The notes under the pieces were generated by a model. It saw only the letters and a program-made list of their open reading frames with translations. It was not told where the DNA came from and did no database searches. This document shows positions 25,193 to 35,305 of a stretch of 64,000 bases of DNA, piece by piece (the first letter of the stretch is position 1; every line of letters begins with the position of its first letter). The translations under genes and the position numbers were made by a program. Source of the stretch: CAVVGZ01 sp963747965 (GTDB taxonomy: Bacteria > Chloroflexota > Anaerolineae > Anaerolineales > Anaerolineaceae); assembly GCA_963747965.1 (NCBI GenBank), contig CAVVGZ010000007.1, positions 186,001 through 250,000 of the forward strand. Direction: 5' to 3'.

Positions 25193-26305
25193 ATGGAAAA
25201 AGATCAAAGTTCGACCTGGTTGGAAATAGACCTTGGGGCTGTAAAACATAATATCCGTGAGTTACAGCGCATTTCCGAAACCCAGGTGATGCCAATAATA
25301 AAGGCTAATGCTTACGGGCATGGATTAATCGGTGTAGCCAGGGCAATTGAGGAGTCCGGGGCAACCTGGTGCGGGGTTGCCAGACTGGAAGAAGCCGTTA
25401 AGCTTCGCAAAGAAGGAATCCGGACCAATATCCTGGTTCTCGGGTATACAGACTATCTTCGTGTTGGTGAGGCAGTTGCAAATCATGTCAGCCTGACATT
25501 GCATAATCCTGAAATGGCACAACAATTTTCAGAGCAGTCACATGCCAACGGATCTCGCTTAAGGGTTCATGTTAAATTTGATACAGGCATGGGCAGGTTG
25601 GGATTATCCCCGAAGGATGGAATCGAATTTGTCCGCTGGTTAAGCCTGCAAAAAGGTATTAATGTAGAAGGGGTTTTTACCCATTTTGCCTGTGCCGATG
25701 AACCGGAAAAAGACACGACCCTTAATCAAATCAAAGAGTTCAATCTACTTATAGACGGCTTGAAAGACGGCGGGATCCGACCTAAATATGTCCATGCTGC
25801 TAACTCGGCTGGTGCTCTCTATTTCCCGGAATCGAGATATGATCTTATCCGTCCAGGGATAGCAATTTTTGGCTTACATCCTTCCCCCAAGGCACTTTTA
25901 CCGGACTCCTTCAAACGTGCCCTTTCCTGGAAAACGCGCCTGATTTCTCTAAAGGATCTACCTCCAGGGCACGGTGTAAGTTATGGATACCGATATATCA
26001 CAACAAAAAATGAACATATTGGGGTGATTCCGGTTGGCTATGCCGATGGATACCGAAGGATAGAAAATAATTATGTACTGGTCCACGGCAAGCGCGTTCC
26101 GGTAATAGGAAATGTTTGTATGGATCAATGTATGCTGCAAATGGATTGTGTCCCTGAGGCAAAAATTAAAGATGAGGTGATACTGATTGGGTCTCAAGGA
26201 AATGAGGAAATTACCGCCGAGGAGCTTGCGCATTCATGGGGGACGATTAATTACGAAGTAATTTGCGGGTTAGCCCGCCGAATCCCCAGATTTTACAGCC
26301 AATAA
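25193..26305 (+). CDS. alr: Alanine racemase
   Basis: A 370-aa PLP enzyme making D-alanine for peptidoglycan. The PLP lysine is K37 in MPIIKANAYGHGL. The second catalytic residue is the Tyr of GHGVSYGYRY. Other conserved parts are FDTGMGRLGL, HAANSAGAL, RPGIAIFGLHPS and MDQCMLQMD. The N-terminus LEIDLGAVKHNIREL is normal. The message is probably leaderless. recJ follows after 32 bp and is probably co-transcribed. Confidence 0.95.
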   Translation: MEKDQSSTWLEIDLGAVKHNIRELQRISETQVMPIIKANAYGHGLIGVARAIEESGATWCGVARLEEAVKLRKEGIRTNILVLGYTDYLRVGEAVANHVSLTLHNPEMAQQFSEQSHANGSRLRVHVKFDTGMGRLGLSPKDGIEFVRWLSLQKGINVEGVFTHFACADEPEKDTTLNQIKEFNLLIDGLKDGGIRPKYVHAANSAGALYFPESRYDLIRPGIAIFGLHPSPKALLPDSFKRALSWKTRLISLKDLPPGHGVSYGYRYITTKNEHIGVIPVGYADGYRRIENNYVLVHGKRVPVIGNVCMDQCMLQMDCVPEAKIKDEVILIGSQGNEEITAEELAHSWGTINYEVICGLARRIPRFYSQ

Positions 26306-26337
26306 TTTTATACTCTAAAGGAATTAATTTAACTCCA

Positions 26338-28056
26338 ATGCCTATTCAGAAAAAATGGGAAATTGCACCACTGATCCCTGCCGATGTCGACGAGTCTCTC
26401 AAAGAGTATCCACCCATTCTACGCCAATTGCTGTTCAACCGAAATATTACAGATGCGGCGAGAGCGAATCTATACCTGGGGAAAATACAATACATTCATG
26501 ATCCTTATCAATTAAACAGCATGAATGTTGCGGTAGATCGATTATTAAGTGCCATTGACCAACATAAAAAAATTGTGGTTTATGGAGATTATGATGTTGA
26601 CGGAGTAGCCTCATGCGCATTAATGGTCAGTCTGATCCGGGGGTATGGGGGTGATGTACGCCACTATATTCCAGATCGATTTGAGGAAGGATATGGTCTC
26701 AATAAAGAGGCGATAATTTCCCTGGGAAAATCCGGAGTTGATCTGATCCTTACCGTTGATTGTGGTATACGTTCCCCGGAAGAAGTGTCCCTTGCCCTTG
26801 AACTAGGGATTCAAGTGATCATCAGTGATCATCATGAACCTGATAAAAATCTTCCTGATGAAGCTGCGGTAATCAGCCCGAGAATGATTGGGAGTGAGTA
26901 TCCGGAAAAAAATTTAGCCGGTGTGGGATTGGCGTATAAAATTGCACAGGCTACAATGAAAGAGAGAACTCTTCCCCACCTAAACGTTGAGGACTTTCTT
27001 GATCTGGTAGCAATTGGTACAGTAGCAGATTTGGTACCTTTAACTGGTGAAAACCGGACACTTGTCCGGGATGGTTTGGAACATATTCGGCATAAGCCCA
27101 GACAAGGTGTGTTCTCTTTGGCTCGAGCGTGCGGGCTGACCATTGAAGCGATCACTGCGAGAAACATAGGTTTTATTCTTGGTCCACGATTAAATGCAGC
27201 CGGACGCCTGGAAACAGCACAAGAATCTTATCAATTATTGATGGCAACGGATGTGCTGGAGGCGGGCGAAAGAGCACAGAAATTAGATGACTTTAACAAG
27301 GAACGGCAGAAACAAACACGCGATTTGGTTGAAAAGGCACTCTCCCAGATTGCAGAGGATGACGGTGCAAATTTACATTTTGCGATGATGGATGATGGGA
27401 TAAATTCTGAAACAGATTCAAAATCAAAAATTGGGATCCTCGGTCTGGTTGCCTCAAGGGTTACTGAATCCTATTACAGGCCTTCCATTATTGCATGTAA
27501 TGATAAAGATGTTGTCCGGGCATCATGCCGAAGTATACCTGAATTTCATATTACAAAAGCCCTCGATAAATGTGCTGACCTGCTCATAAAGCATGGAGGG
27601 CATGCCATGGCCGCTGGATTTACCGTTAAGAAAGAATGTCTAGCAGAATTAAAGGCTCGTATGCTTAAGATAGCAGCGAATGAACTCCAAACTATTGACC
27701 TGAATCCTGTGATTCATATAGATTTGGAAATTGCTCTAAAAGATTTACGACCAGAGATATTAAACCAACAGGATCAGCTAGAACCAACAGGCATGGATAA
27801 TCCGGAAGCAATTTATGTCAGCCGAAACTTGAAAATAAGGCATTCCAAGATGGTTGGGTCTGAAAAGAACCATCTTAGAATGACGCTATCAGACGGCACT
27901 ATCACCTATGATGCCATCGCATTTAATCTGGCATACATGATTGATACACTACCAGATTATGTGGACGTTGTTTATAAATTTGAAAGAAATAATTTCCAGG
28001 ACAGGACTACCCTGCAATTAAATATTTTAGACATGAAACCGGCAAGTTCTGGATAA
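26338..28056 (+). CDS. recJ: Single-stranded-DNA-specific exonuclease RecJ
   Basis: A 572-aa DHH-family 5'-3' exonuclease acting in recombination and mismatch repair. DHH motifs: VVYGDYDVDGVASCALM (about residue 78), LTVDCGIRS, ISDHHEPDK and ATVADLVPL-type AIGTVADLVPL. The DHHA1 motif KHGGHAMAAGFTV and the C-terminal OB-like part (HLRMTLSDGTITYDAIAF) are also present. The frame extends upstream to 26263 inside alr; the ATG at 26338 (MPIQKKWEI) was chosen for the usual N-terminus. Confidence 0.95.
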   Translation: MPIQKKWEIAPLIPADVDESLKEYPPILRQLLFNRNITDAARANLYLGKIQYIHDPYQLNSMNVAVDRLLSAIDQHKKIVVYGDYDVDGVASCALMVSLIRGYGGDVRHYIPDRFEEGYGLNKEAIISLGKSGVDLILTVDCGIRSPEEVSLALELGIQVIISDHHEPDKNLPDEAAVISPRMIGSEYPEKNLAGVGLAYKIAQATMKERTLPHLNVEDFLDLVAIGTVADLVPLTGENRTLVRDGLEHIRHKPRQGVFSLARACGLTIEAITARNIGFILGPRLNAAGRLETAQESYQLLMATDVLEAGERAQKLDDFNKERQKQTRDLVEKALSQIAEDDGANLHFAMMDDGINSETDSKSKIGILGLVASRVTESYYRPSIIACNDKDVVRASCRSIPEFHITKALDKCADLLIKHGGHAMAAGFTVKKECLAELKARMLKIAANELQTIDLNPVIHIDLEIALKDLRPEILNQQDQLEPTGMDNPEAIYVSRNLKIRHSKMVGSEKNHLRMTLSDGTITYDAIAFNLAYMIDTLPDYVDVVYKFERNNFQDRTTLQLNILDMKPASSG

Positions 28057-28070
28057 ACCGGAAGTCCTGG

Positions 28071-29190
28071 CTATCTTTTTCTGCTTAAATAGATCGCCGT
28101 TTCTTTTTCCTGTTGATTATGAATCATGCTCCAGATGATGGGAAGCACACTTATTATCCCAGTAATCAATGAGATTGCTATCAATAGAACTCCGATAATT
28201 GGGAGAGGGGGAAGGATGCTCCCAAAGGTTATTGCTAGAATACCCGAAATAAACATAAGGAAAGCAAATATGCCGCCTATCCCAGCCAGGATGAGTGCTT
28301 TGCGGGTTGAGGCAAATCTTGATCCATGGATCTGCCCGGTCTGCCCGTTTATATAAACCGGTATCTTTTCCCCCGTGTCATTGAGATAATAGGATGCAAT
28401 GTATGGGAGTAGAAGCAATGTCCAATTTTGGTTGGAGTATTCTGCAGAAATAGAAAAACCACGAATATGCTGTGCGTCGCTGGCGCGTTCACATTCATTT
28501 TCAACTGCTTTATCCAACTGTGCTATTAGCTTGATCCCAGACTTTTTGCGGATTTAAATCAGGGGCGACAACCATTTCCTGTAGGTCAACATCTGATATT
28601 GGCGCAGCATATTTTAGATCAAAATCTCCGATCATCTGTATAAGTTTTCCGTGTTGGTCCAACGCTGGCAGATTAATGTTTTGATACAAACGGTGAACCT
28701 CACCCATGCGTGATTCCCAGCGGGTTTTTATATCGATTTCATCTATGGAATCCCATGTCTGATTTCTGAAGGATTCAACACTGCTTTTAACCTTATAATC
28801 GAACCCCATCTCTGCCTTCCAAAATCCATCAACCTGGGCATCCATGAGCCACATTATCCAATAATTAAAGGATGCCCGAGACATAAGGTTGGCGGGGTTC
28901 AGGTCTTTTGGATTAATCCAAAAATTTACCGGAAATTGATTAAAAATACCCTCAACTTTTTCAAGATTAATTCGAAATGGCAGAATTAATTCCGGTTTTT
29001 CTAAAAAAGTTAAAATAGGATGGAATTCAAACCCTTTTTCAAAACAAAAAGGGCAGGACTGGTCGAGAAGTCCCGGTTTCATAAAGAAGGACTGGTTACA
29101 ATGGGAGCAGAAAGCAGGGATTAGCTCTCCATACCATTTATTACTTGATGCACTAACGATAACTAACTCTTCAGGATCAGTGATTTTCAC
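28071..29190 (-). CDS. Zinc-ribbon membrane protein, second copy (single-base frameshift)
   Basis: It starts with GTG at 29190, overlapping the stop of the upstream paralogue (GTGA). The zinc ribbon is CSHCNQSFF with CPFC (about residues 27-50), followed by a cytoplasmic domain (PELILPFRINLEKVEGIF, WKAEMGFDYKVKS). The frame breaks at 28514-28515: removing one base of CC joins VWDQANSTV to DKAVENECERASD, which aligns residue for residue with WNDAKNSMRA...C of the paralogue. The C-terminus has two membrane helices (AGIGGIFAFLMFISGILAIT and IIGVLLIAISLITGIISVL). The merged length is 372 aa. Function unknown. The break is probably a sequence error. Confidence 0.75.
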
Positions 29191-30473
29191 GACTCTGGCT
29201 CCGATTCTGCTGCCTGTTGATATATACCAAAACCAATAACAGCCGCAATAATCATAAGAGAAAAACCCAGAAGAATTGGAAATACTCCTATTCCACCAAG
29301 CAGGGTCAAGGGAATTCCGGCTAATCCAATCAGCAGCCCTGGAATAAACAGAAGGGCGATTACCATCCAAACCTTTGGCCAATCGACTGGTTTATGTCCA
29401 GAAACCGTGCCGGAAATTCCGTTTACCATCAACTGGTAAATCTTTTCCTCGTATCGATATGAAGACATAAAAACCGGCAACAGGACATATCTCCATTTCT
29501 CTTCAGAAAAATCGGCCACCATTGAAAAATTTCGCACCCTGGGGGATTTAATTTGGGCATAGCAAGCCTCTTTGGCGGATGCTCTCATACTATTCTTGGC
29601 ATCGTTCCAGGCATCTGGTAAAACAATATCAAAGGAATGAGCCTGCCAGCCTGCCAGATAATCTGTATCGTAATTTACCAGGTTCTTCATATCAAATGGA
29701 AGTAATTTTTCCAGTATCTTTTTATTGGTATGGCTGCTGCCAATAATGGTTAAATCATCAACGGATAATTCTGTCCGGTTACTTTCCCAACGCCAATCAA
29801 TTTCTACCCTTGTTTTCCATTCCCTGCTACCGCTATCAAAATACTTCTTTTGACGCTCATAACCAACTTCAGCTTTCCAGGATGCATGGATATTTGAATC
29901 AAATGTCCAAAAAGGCAGGTAAATCCCAACAATTCGGTCGATGAAAGCGCGGGTTGATAATTCTTTGGGGTGGTACCATCCTTTTCCCAGCCAGGATTTT
30001 GATAGATTCTTAGCATTTTCAGGATTAATTTGAAAAGGCATGAGAAATTTCGGTCTGAGGTCGGCCTGGGTGGATGTGCGGATATTAACCTGGTTGGAGG
30101 CACAAAAAGGACAGGTACTGGTTATGGCAACATCCGGGATGGAGATCACCGCACCGCATTGGGAGCAGAATAATTCTTTACGGATAATCCCCCACCCTTT
30201 TTCTGCCTCGTTCCAGGTGTCTAATTTAAACTCCTGCTCGGGAGCGTCCTGGCCTACCGGTAAGCCTAATTCCGACCTGGTATATCCGCAGTATTCGCAG
30301 GCAACGCCCCTGGCGGTTACATCATAAGCCACAGATGCTCCACAATTTGGACAAAGATACGTTTGGGGTTCTGCTTGTTCTGGCGCTTCCGGAGCTGGAG
30401 CATATACAATAATCCCTTCAATGTTAGAAGGGACAGTTTGGTAGTTTTCTGGTATTTTCAAAATTTCCTCCAC
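29187..30473 (-). CDS. Zinc-ribbon membrane protein, first copy
   Basis: A 428-aa protein with two zinc ribbons: CPNCGASVAYD with CEYC (about residues 40-62) and CSQCGAVI with CPFC (about 100-125). Then comes a large central domain with WYHPKELSTRAFIDRIVGIY, PFWTFDSNIHASW, and C-terminally NGISGTVSGHKPVDWPKVW, and two membrane helices (VWMVIALLFIPGLLIGLAGI and ILLGFSLMIIAAVIGFGI). The arrangement resembles TFIIB-type zinc-ribbon membrane proteins common in Chloroflexota; the role is unknown. The gene overlaps its smaller paralogue downstream. Confidence 0.8.
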   Translation of the reverse strand: MEEILKIPENYQTVPSNIEGIIVYAPAPEAPEQAEPQTYLCPNCGASVAYDVTARGVACEYCGYTRSELGLPVGQDAPEQEFKLDTWNEAEKGWGIIRKELFCSQCGAVISIPDVAITSTCPFCASNQVNIRTSTQADLRPKFLMPFQINPENAKNLSKSWLGKGWYHPKELSTRAFIDRIVGIYLPFWTFDSNIHASWKAEVGYERQKKYFDSGSREWKTRVEIDWRWESNRTELSVDDLTIIGSSHTNKKILEKLLPFDMKNLVNYDTDYLAGWQAHSFDIVLPDAWNDAKNSMRASAKEACYAQIKSPRVRNFSMVADFSEEKWRYVLLPVFMSSYRYEEKIYQLMVNGISGTVSGHKPVDWPKVWMVIALLFIPGLLIGLAGIPLTLLGGIGVFPILLGFSLMIIAAVIGFGIYQQAAESEPES

Positions 30474-30552
30474 AGGATTATTTATTGAACCCTAGGTTTC
30501 TTGTGAGAGGGAATGGTAGAGAATGATTAATAATTCTATGAATACTGATAAA

Positions 30553-31236
30553 TCAATCAACAAACCGGTATTTAATGAGCGCCCACAATGCTTCGAATGC
30601 ATCCTTTAACTTGATTTTTTTCCCTTCCGAATAATCCCTGGGATTAAATGCGATTGGCACTTCGTATATACGGATTTTCTTCTTTAATATTTTTGCTGTA
30701 AATTCAGGTTCAAAGTTAAACCGTTCCGATTTTATTTTGATACCTTCAATTGCCGTTCGCTTGAATACTTTATAGCCAGTTTCCATATCACTAAGAATAT
30801 TGTTATAGAGAATATTGGTAATGAGGGTTAATATTTTGTTTGCCACCATATTCCAGAATAAAATAGGTCTCCTGGGAGCACCCAGGAACCTGGAACCATA
30901 AACAACATCTGCTATATCTTCTTCGATTGGCCTTAGCAGGTTTGGATATTCACGCGGATCATATTCCAAATCAGCGTCCTGGATTAATACAACGTCACCA
31001 GATACGAGATTAAACCCGCTACTTAGGGCAGCGCCTTTACCCTTATTTTTTTCATGCAGGATTACCCGGATTTCGTCCCCGGTGGATAATTCCTTAAGAA
31101 CATCTCTTGTACCATCCTTTGAACCATCATCAATGATGAGAATCTCCGAGGCAAGTCCGGTCTTCTGCACCCGATGGACGATCTCTCGAATTGTTTTTAC
31201 TTCGTTATAAACTGGGATGATTACTGAAAGTTTCAC
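30553..31236 (-). CDS. Family 2 glycosyltransferase (dolichol/polyprenol-phosphate mannosyltransferase type)
   Basis: A 227-aa GT-A enzyme: VKLSVIIPVYNEVKTI at the N-terminus, LIIDDGSKDGTRDVL, the metal-binding QDADLEYDPREYP and ADVVYGSRFLG. It has no membrane tail, so it resembles DPM1-like catalytic subunits that transfer a sugar from NDP- or GDP-sugar to polyprenyl phosphate at the membrane. GTG at 31236 starts directly at the conserved core; a TTG at 31272 is an alternative. Confidence 0.87.
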   Translation of the reverse strand: MKLSVIIPVYNEVKTIREIVHRVQKTGLASEILIIDDGSKDGTRDVLKELSTGDEIRVILHEKNKGKGAALSSGFNLVSGDVVLIQDADLEYDPREYPNLLRPIEEDIADVVYGSRFLGAPRRPILFWNMVANKILTLITNILYNNILSDMETGYKVFKRTAIEGIKIKSERFNFEPEFTAKILKKKIRIYEVPIAFNPRDYSEGKKIKLKDAFEALWALIKYRFVD

Positions 31237-31361
31237 GAAAGGAATTATATGAGTGTGCGGTCTTTTTGGCAAGAATTATTTGACCGGTTTTCCCGTGCTA
31301 TAATTTGTCGAACTCATGATTCGGCTCCAATTCCGGATTCATTCGGAAGGGGGGAATGACG

Positions 31362-32249
31362 GTGACCTGTTTATCTGGATTGGATTATCAGGTTGGCACC
31401 ATCATGGTGATGATATTTATTGATCGCCCCTTAGATTTGAACCAGGAAAATCCTATATTATCAACAATGTCCAATCTAAACAATTCTCGTCATCCAATCA
31501 TCATGGCACACCGTGGTGCCTCTGCAGTAGCTCCGGAGAATACCCTTGCGGCATTTAATGCTGCTGTGAATATGGGGGCTGATGCAGTTGAATTGGATGT
31601 AAAACTGACTATCGATAAAGAAGTAATCATTATCCATGATAGGAGAGTAGACCGGACAACAAACGGTAGTGGTGATGTTAAGTGTTGGACATTCAAGGAT
31701 ATAAGAATGCTGGATGCGGGGAGTAAATTTGCATCAAGTTATTCTGGTGAGAAAATTCCCAGTTTACGGGAAATTTGTGAGACACTAAAAGGCAAACTCC
31801 TGGTAAATATCGAATTGACAAATTATTGGACTCTCCTGGATGCACTTCCAATAAAAGTAGCAGAGATAGTTTCAGAATATGATATGCAAGGGGAGGTACT
31901 CATTTCTTCTTTCAACGTATTTAATCTAATCCGTTTTCACCAATACATGCCTGCAGTCGAATTGGCGTTGTTAGTTGGTCCTGAATCGCGGTCAAGAATA
32001 ATTAGTGCCGTTTTCGGGGGAAGATTTTCGATAAATTCCATCCATCCCCATTTTTCTACCCTATTTCCGGGAATCCCGGAAGGATTTCGAAAAAGGTATG
32101 CACGCATCCACCCCTGGACAGTAAACAAAATTGAGGATATGCGCGCCTTGATTGCTTTAAGGGTGGATGGGATTATTACGGATTATCCGGATATTGCCAG
32201 AAGCCTTAACTATCCTGATGAAAAATTCGCTTCGATCAATACTCCCTGA
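31362..32249 (+). CDS. Glycerophosphodiester phosphodiesterase family protein
   Basis: A TIM-barrel GDPD. It has PIIMAHRGASAVAPENTLAA with the catalytic histidine, the metal residues in ADAVELDVKLT, IIIHDRRVDRTTNGSGDV with the second histidine, and the end DGIITDYPD. The start is uncertain: GTG at 31362 has a strong purine-rich site (AAGGGGGG) about 8 bp upstream, while ATG at 31356 is too close to it and ATG at 31467 begins nearer the core. No signal peptide is evident. A TATAAT at about 31299 likely belongs to its promoter. Confidence 0.83.
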   Translation: MTCLSGLDYQVGTIMVMIFIDRPLDLNQENPILSTMSNLNNSRHPIIMAHRGASAVAPENTLAAFNAAVNMGADAVELDVKLTIDKEVIIIHDRRVDRTTNGSGDVKCWTFKDIRMLDAGSKFASSYSGEKIPSLREICETLKGKLLVNIELTNYWTLLDALPIKVAEIVSEYDMQGEVLISSFNVFNLIRFHQYMPAVELALLVGPESRSRIISAVFGGRFSINSIHPHFSTLFPGIPEGFRKRYARIHPWTVNKIEDMRALIALRVDGIITDYPDIARSLNYPDEKFASINTP

Positions 32250-32311
32250 TATGATTATTTTTATGATTTAATAATACAACATAGCAAATATTTCCGATTT
32301 CTACGCGAAGG

Positions 32312-35158
32312 ATGATATTGATGGGATGGAGTATGTTAAGATGGGATCATTCACGGTATGTCTATTTTCTGGTGTGCCTTCAATTGATTGCATTAATGAT
32401 TCCAAATGGTGTATCACTTGTCAATGCCATGCAGGAAGAAGTGAACCCCAAGCAGAAGGCAATTGATCTCCTTGCCCAGATGACCCCGGAAGAGCGTGTT
32501 GGTCAATTAATGCTCATTTCTCTTGATGGAAGGGATATTTCTCCCAATACCCAGATATATGATTTGATCGTAAATCACCATATCAGCGGAATCGTCTTAA
32601 GGGCAGATAATGATAATTTTATTGGGCCAGATAATACGATAACGGAGAGTCACCAACTGATCGATGGACTCCAGAATATCGAGTTTTCCGGTATACCGAA
32701 TAAATCAGAAAACGCTTCTGATCAAAGCACACCCACCCCAAAATATATACCCCTCTTTATCGGCATCTCCCAGGAAGGTGACAGTTATCCATACGATCAA
32801 ATAATCAATGGAATGACACCCCTTCCCAACCTGATGACCATAGGTGCCACCTGGAATCCAGAGATCAGTAAATCGGTAGGATCGATTTTAGGGGATGAAC
32901 TGGAAGCAATTGGGTTTAACCTGCTGCTTGGACCATCCCTGGATGTTCTGGATATTGCCGGTTCGGAGAATTCAGAAGCTTTAGGTACTCGAACATTCGG
33001 GGGAGACCCATACTGGGTTGGTCTGATGGGAAAGTCATATATAGAAGGAATTCATACTGGAAGTGAAAACCGGGTAGCTGTAATCGCCAAGCATTTTCCG
33101 GGCAGGGGTGGATCAGACCGCCAACCAGATGAAGAAGTTGCCACAGTTCGCAAATCGCTGGAACAATTAAAGCAAATTGAACTTGCTCCATTCTTTGCCG
33201 TAACCGGAAAAGCAGAATATCTAAAAACCATGACCGATGGGTTGTTGATTTCCCACACACGCTACCAGGGTTTTCAAGGAAATATCCGTGCGACCACGCG
33301 ACCCGTTAGCTTCGATCAATCTGCACTCGATTTGTTAACGAGCCAGCCCCCTTTGCAAAGCTGGTACCAGGAGACAGGTGTCCTGGTAAGTGATGACCTT
33401 GGAAGTCTTGCCGTACGAAGATTTTATGATCCAACCGGGATGTCATTTAATGGACGGCAAGTTGCTCGGGATGCTTATCTTGCCGGGAATGACTTACTTT
33501 ATTTAAATGATTTTGTTGAAACAGGGGATCCTGACGCTTACACAACCATCCTGAGGACGCTTGATTTCTTCACTCAAAAATATCGTGAAGACCCGGTTTT
33601 TTCTAAAAAGGTTGATAAATCGGTCGAAAGAATCCTCACATTGAAATATACCCTGTATCCCGAATTTGATCTTAATAAGGTAGTCCAGGATGAGGAATCA
33701 TTATTACAAATTGGTCAATCTGGTTTTAATATCCAGGAAGTTGCACAGGATGCAGTTACTTTAATCAGTCCGGACCATGAAGAGCTACGTACCAATATTC
33801 CAGTACCACCGGCGATTAAAGACCAGATTATCTTTATCACAGATGAACTATCTGCAAGGCAATGTTCACAATGCACTTTACAGGAAATCCTACCGGTAGA
33901 TGGATTGGAACAGGCTGTCTTTCGTTTATATGGACCAACCTCGGGAGGTCAGGTTGTGAATTACAAGCTCTCCTCCTATTCGGCTAAGGATTTACTTGCA
34001 TATTTGAACAGCAGCTCAGAAATGCCATCAACCATTGCAGCGGATCTATCTTCACCAGGCTGGCTTGTATTTGGAATACGGAGCATTACTAATGACCGCC
34101 CGGAATCCCAAGCGTTTAAGAGATTTTTGAATGAACGCCCTGACCTATTATTAAACAAACAAATAATAGCATTTGCTTTCAATGCACCATATTTCTTTGA
34201 TGCGACTGATATTTCAAAATTTACTGCATATTATTGTTTATACAGCCAGGGTGGGGAATTTGTTGATGTTGCAGCCAGGCTGCTTTTTCAAGAGTTTGGG
34301 GCAAGCGGAGCTTTACCGGTTAATGTAGCTGGTGTCGGATATGATTTAATAACTGCCACTTCTCCGAACCCTGATCAAGTGATCCCATTATCCGTGGAGC
34401 TTCCATCGGGGGGAATTGTCTCCGAAGTGGGGCCAATGGAGATCCCGACAGAAGAACCAATACAAATCCCAACACTCAGCGCTGGTGAAATGATCCAAGT
34501 CAGTACTGGGACCATTTATGACCATAATAACAATCCGGTTCCAGATGGAACGGTTGTCAGATTTTTATTCTCGTATCTTGGTGAAGAAGTTGAAAATCAA
34601 AGCCTGGACGCAATAACTGTGAATGGGGCTGCCAAAATAAGCTATGAGATTCGCCCGTATGGTTTGCTTGAAATCAAGGCAATAAGTGATCCTGCCATAA
34701 TTTCCGAGTTAATACAATTGAACATTTCATCAGGCGAGGTAGTGAGCCTTACAGAATTGCCACCACCACCACCGGTGACAGCGACTCCAGAACCAACGCT
34801 AACTGTAACAGTTCCGATTGTCATTACAGCTACGGAAGTACCCCAGAAGACCCAAAGTTCTTCAGCTTCGTTGGGATTCTGGTTTTTATCAAATTTCCTG
34901 ACTTGGGGAGCTGCCGGGTGTATTTTTGTTTTGGCGCGGAAAAAGGTTTCTTCACGCTGGGGAGTTCGTTTGTCCTTATTATCTGCTCTTGGGGGGATTA
35001 TTGCCTATTTATTGATCGGAATATTAACTCCAAATCAATCCGATATTCTTGATAATTCAGGGAGCGGGGGAAACCTTATTTATATTCTGCTGGGAGTAAC
35101 GCTGGGATTATTATGCGGTTGGATATGGTACAGATGGCATTACCGGCGCCCGTCTTAG
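32312..35158 (+). CDS. Glycoside hydrolase family 3 protein, membrane-anchored
   Basis: A 948-aa exported protein with an N-terminal signal/anchor helix (YVYFLVCLQLIALMIPNGVS), a GH3 TIM barrel (about 50-420) and a GH3 C-terminal alpha/beta domain (about 470-680). An Ig-like/bacterial repeat region (TIYDHNNNPVPDGTVVRFLF), a Pro/Thr-rich linker (LPPPPPVTATPEPT) and two or three C-terminal membrane helices follow. NagZ-type motifs are AKHFPGRGGSDRQPDEE (general acid/base region) and VLVSDDLGSLAVRRFYDP (Asp nucleophile). It would cleave beta-N-acetylhexosaminides outside the cell, perhaps in wall turnover. The C-terminal membrane tail is unusual for NagZ. Confidence 0.87.
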   Translation: MILMGWSMLRWDHSRYVYFLVCLQLIALMIPNGVSLVNAMQEEVNPKQKAIDLLAQMTPEERVGQLMLISLDGRDISPNTQIYDLIVNHHISGIVLRADNDNFIGPDNTITESHQLIDGLQNIEFSGIPNKSENASDQSTPTPKYIPLFIGISQEGDSYPYDQIINGMTPLPNLMTIGATWNPEISKSVGSILGDELEAIGFNLLLGPSLDVLDIAGSENSEALGTRTFGGDPYWVGLMGKSYIEGIHTGSENRVAVIAKHFPGRGGSDRQPDEEVATVRKSLEQLKQIELAPFFAVTGKAEYLKTMTDGLLISHTRYQGFQGNIRATTRPVSFDQSALDLLTSQPPLQSWYQETGVLVSDDLGSLAVRRFYDPTGMSFNGRQVARDAYLAGNDLLYLNDFVETGDPDAYTTILRTLDFFTQKYREDPVFSKKVDKSVERILTLKYTLYPEFDLNKVVQDEESLLQIGQSGFNIQEVAQDAVTLISPDHEELRTNIPVPPAIKDQIIFITDELSARQCSQCTLQEILPVDGLEQAVFRLYGPTSGGQVVNYKLSSYSAKDLLAYLNSSSEMPSTIAADLSSPGWLVFGIRSITNDRPESQAFKRFLNERPDLLLNKQIIAFAFNAPYFFDATDISKFTAYYCLYSQGGEFVDVAARLLFQEFGASGALPVNVAGVGYDLITATSPNPDQVIPLSVELPSGGIVSEVGPMEIPTEEPIQIPTLSAGEMIQVSTGTIYDHNNNPVPDGTVVRFLFSYLGEEVENQSLDAITVNGAAKISYEIRPYGLLEIKAISDPAIISELIQLNISSGEVVSLTELPPPPPVTATPEPTLTVTVPIVITATEVPQKTQSSSASLGFWFLSNFLTWGAAGCIFVLARKKVSSRWGVRLSLLSALGGIIAYLLIGILTPNQSDILDNSGSGGNLIYILLGVTLGLLCGWIWYRWHYRRPS

Positions 35159-35305
35159 AATGCTAATTTAATAGGGTAGTTAAAAAACTTAATATGGTCA
35201 GACTGATGGCAATCCACCATAAAACATTCTCGGGCGGATTCATTATGATTTCTCGAGGTGTTAATGGGCGGGTTATTGAACGGGGGAAATCCCGCCGATT
35301 CCCGG

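Noticed and set aside
35274..35305. GGCGGG/CCCGCC stem between the GH3 and kinase genes
   Set aside because: The loop is 18 nt and no T-tract follows in either direction, so a terminator call is not supported.
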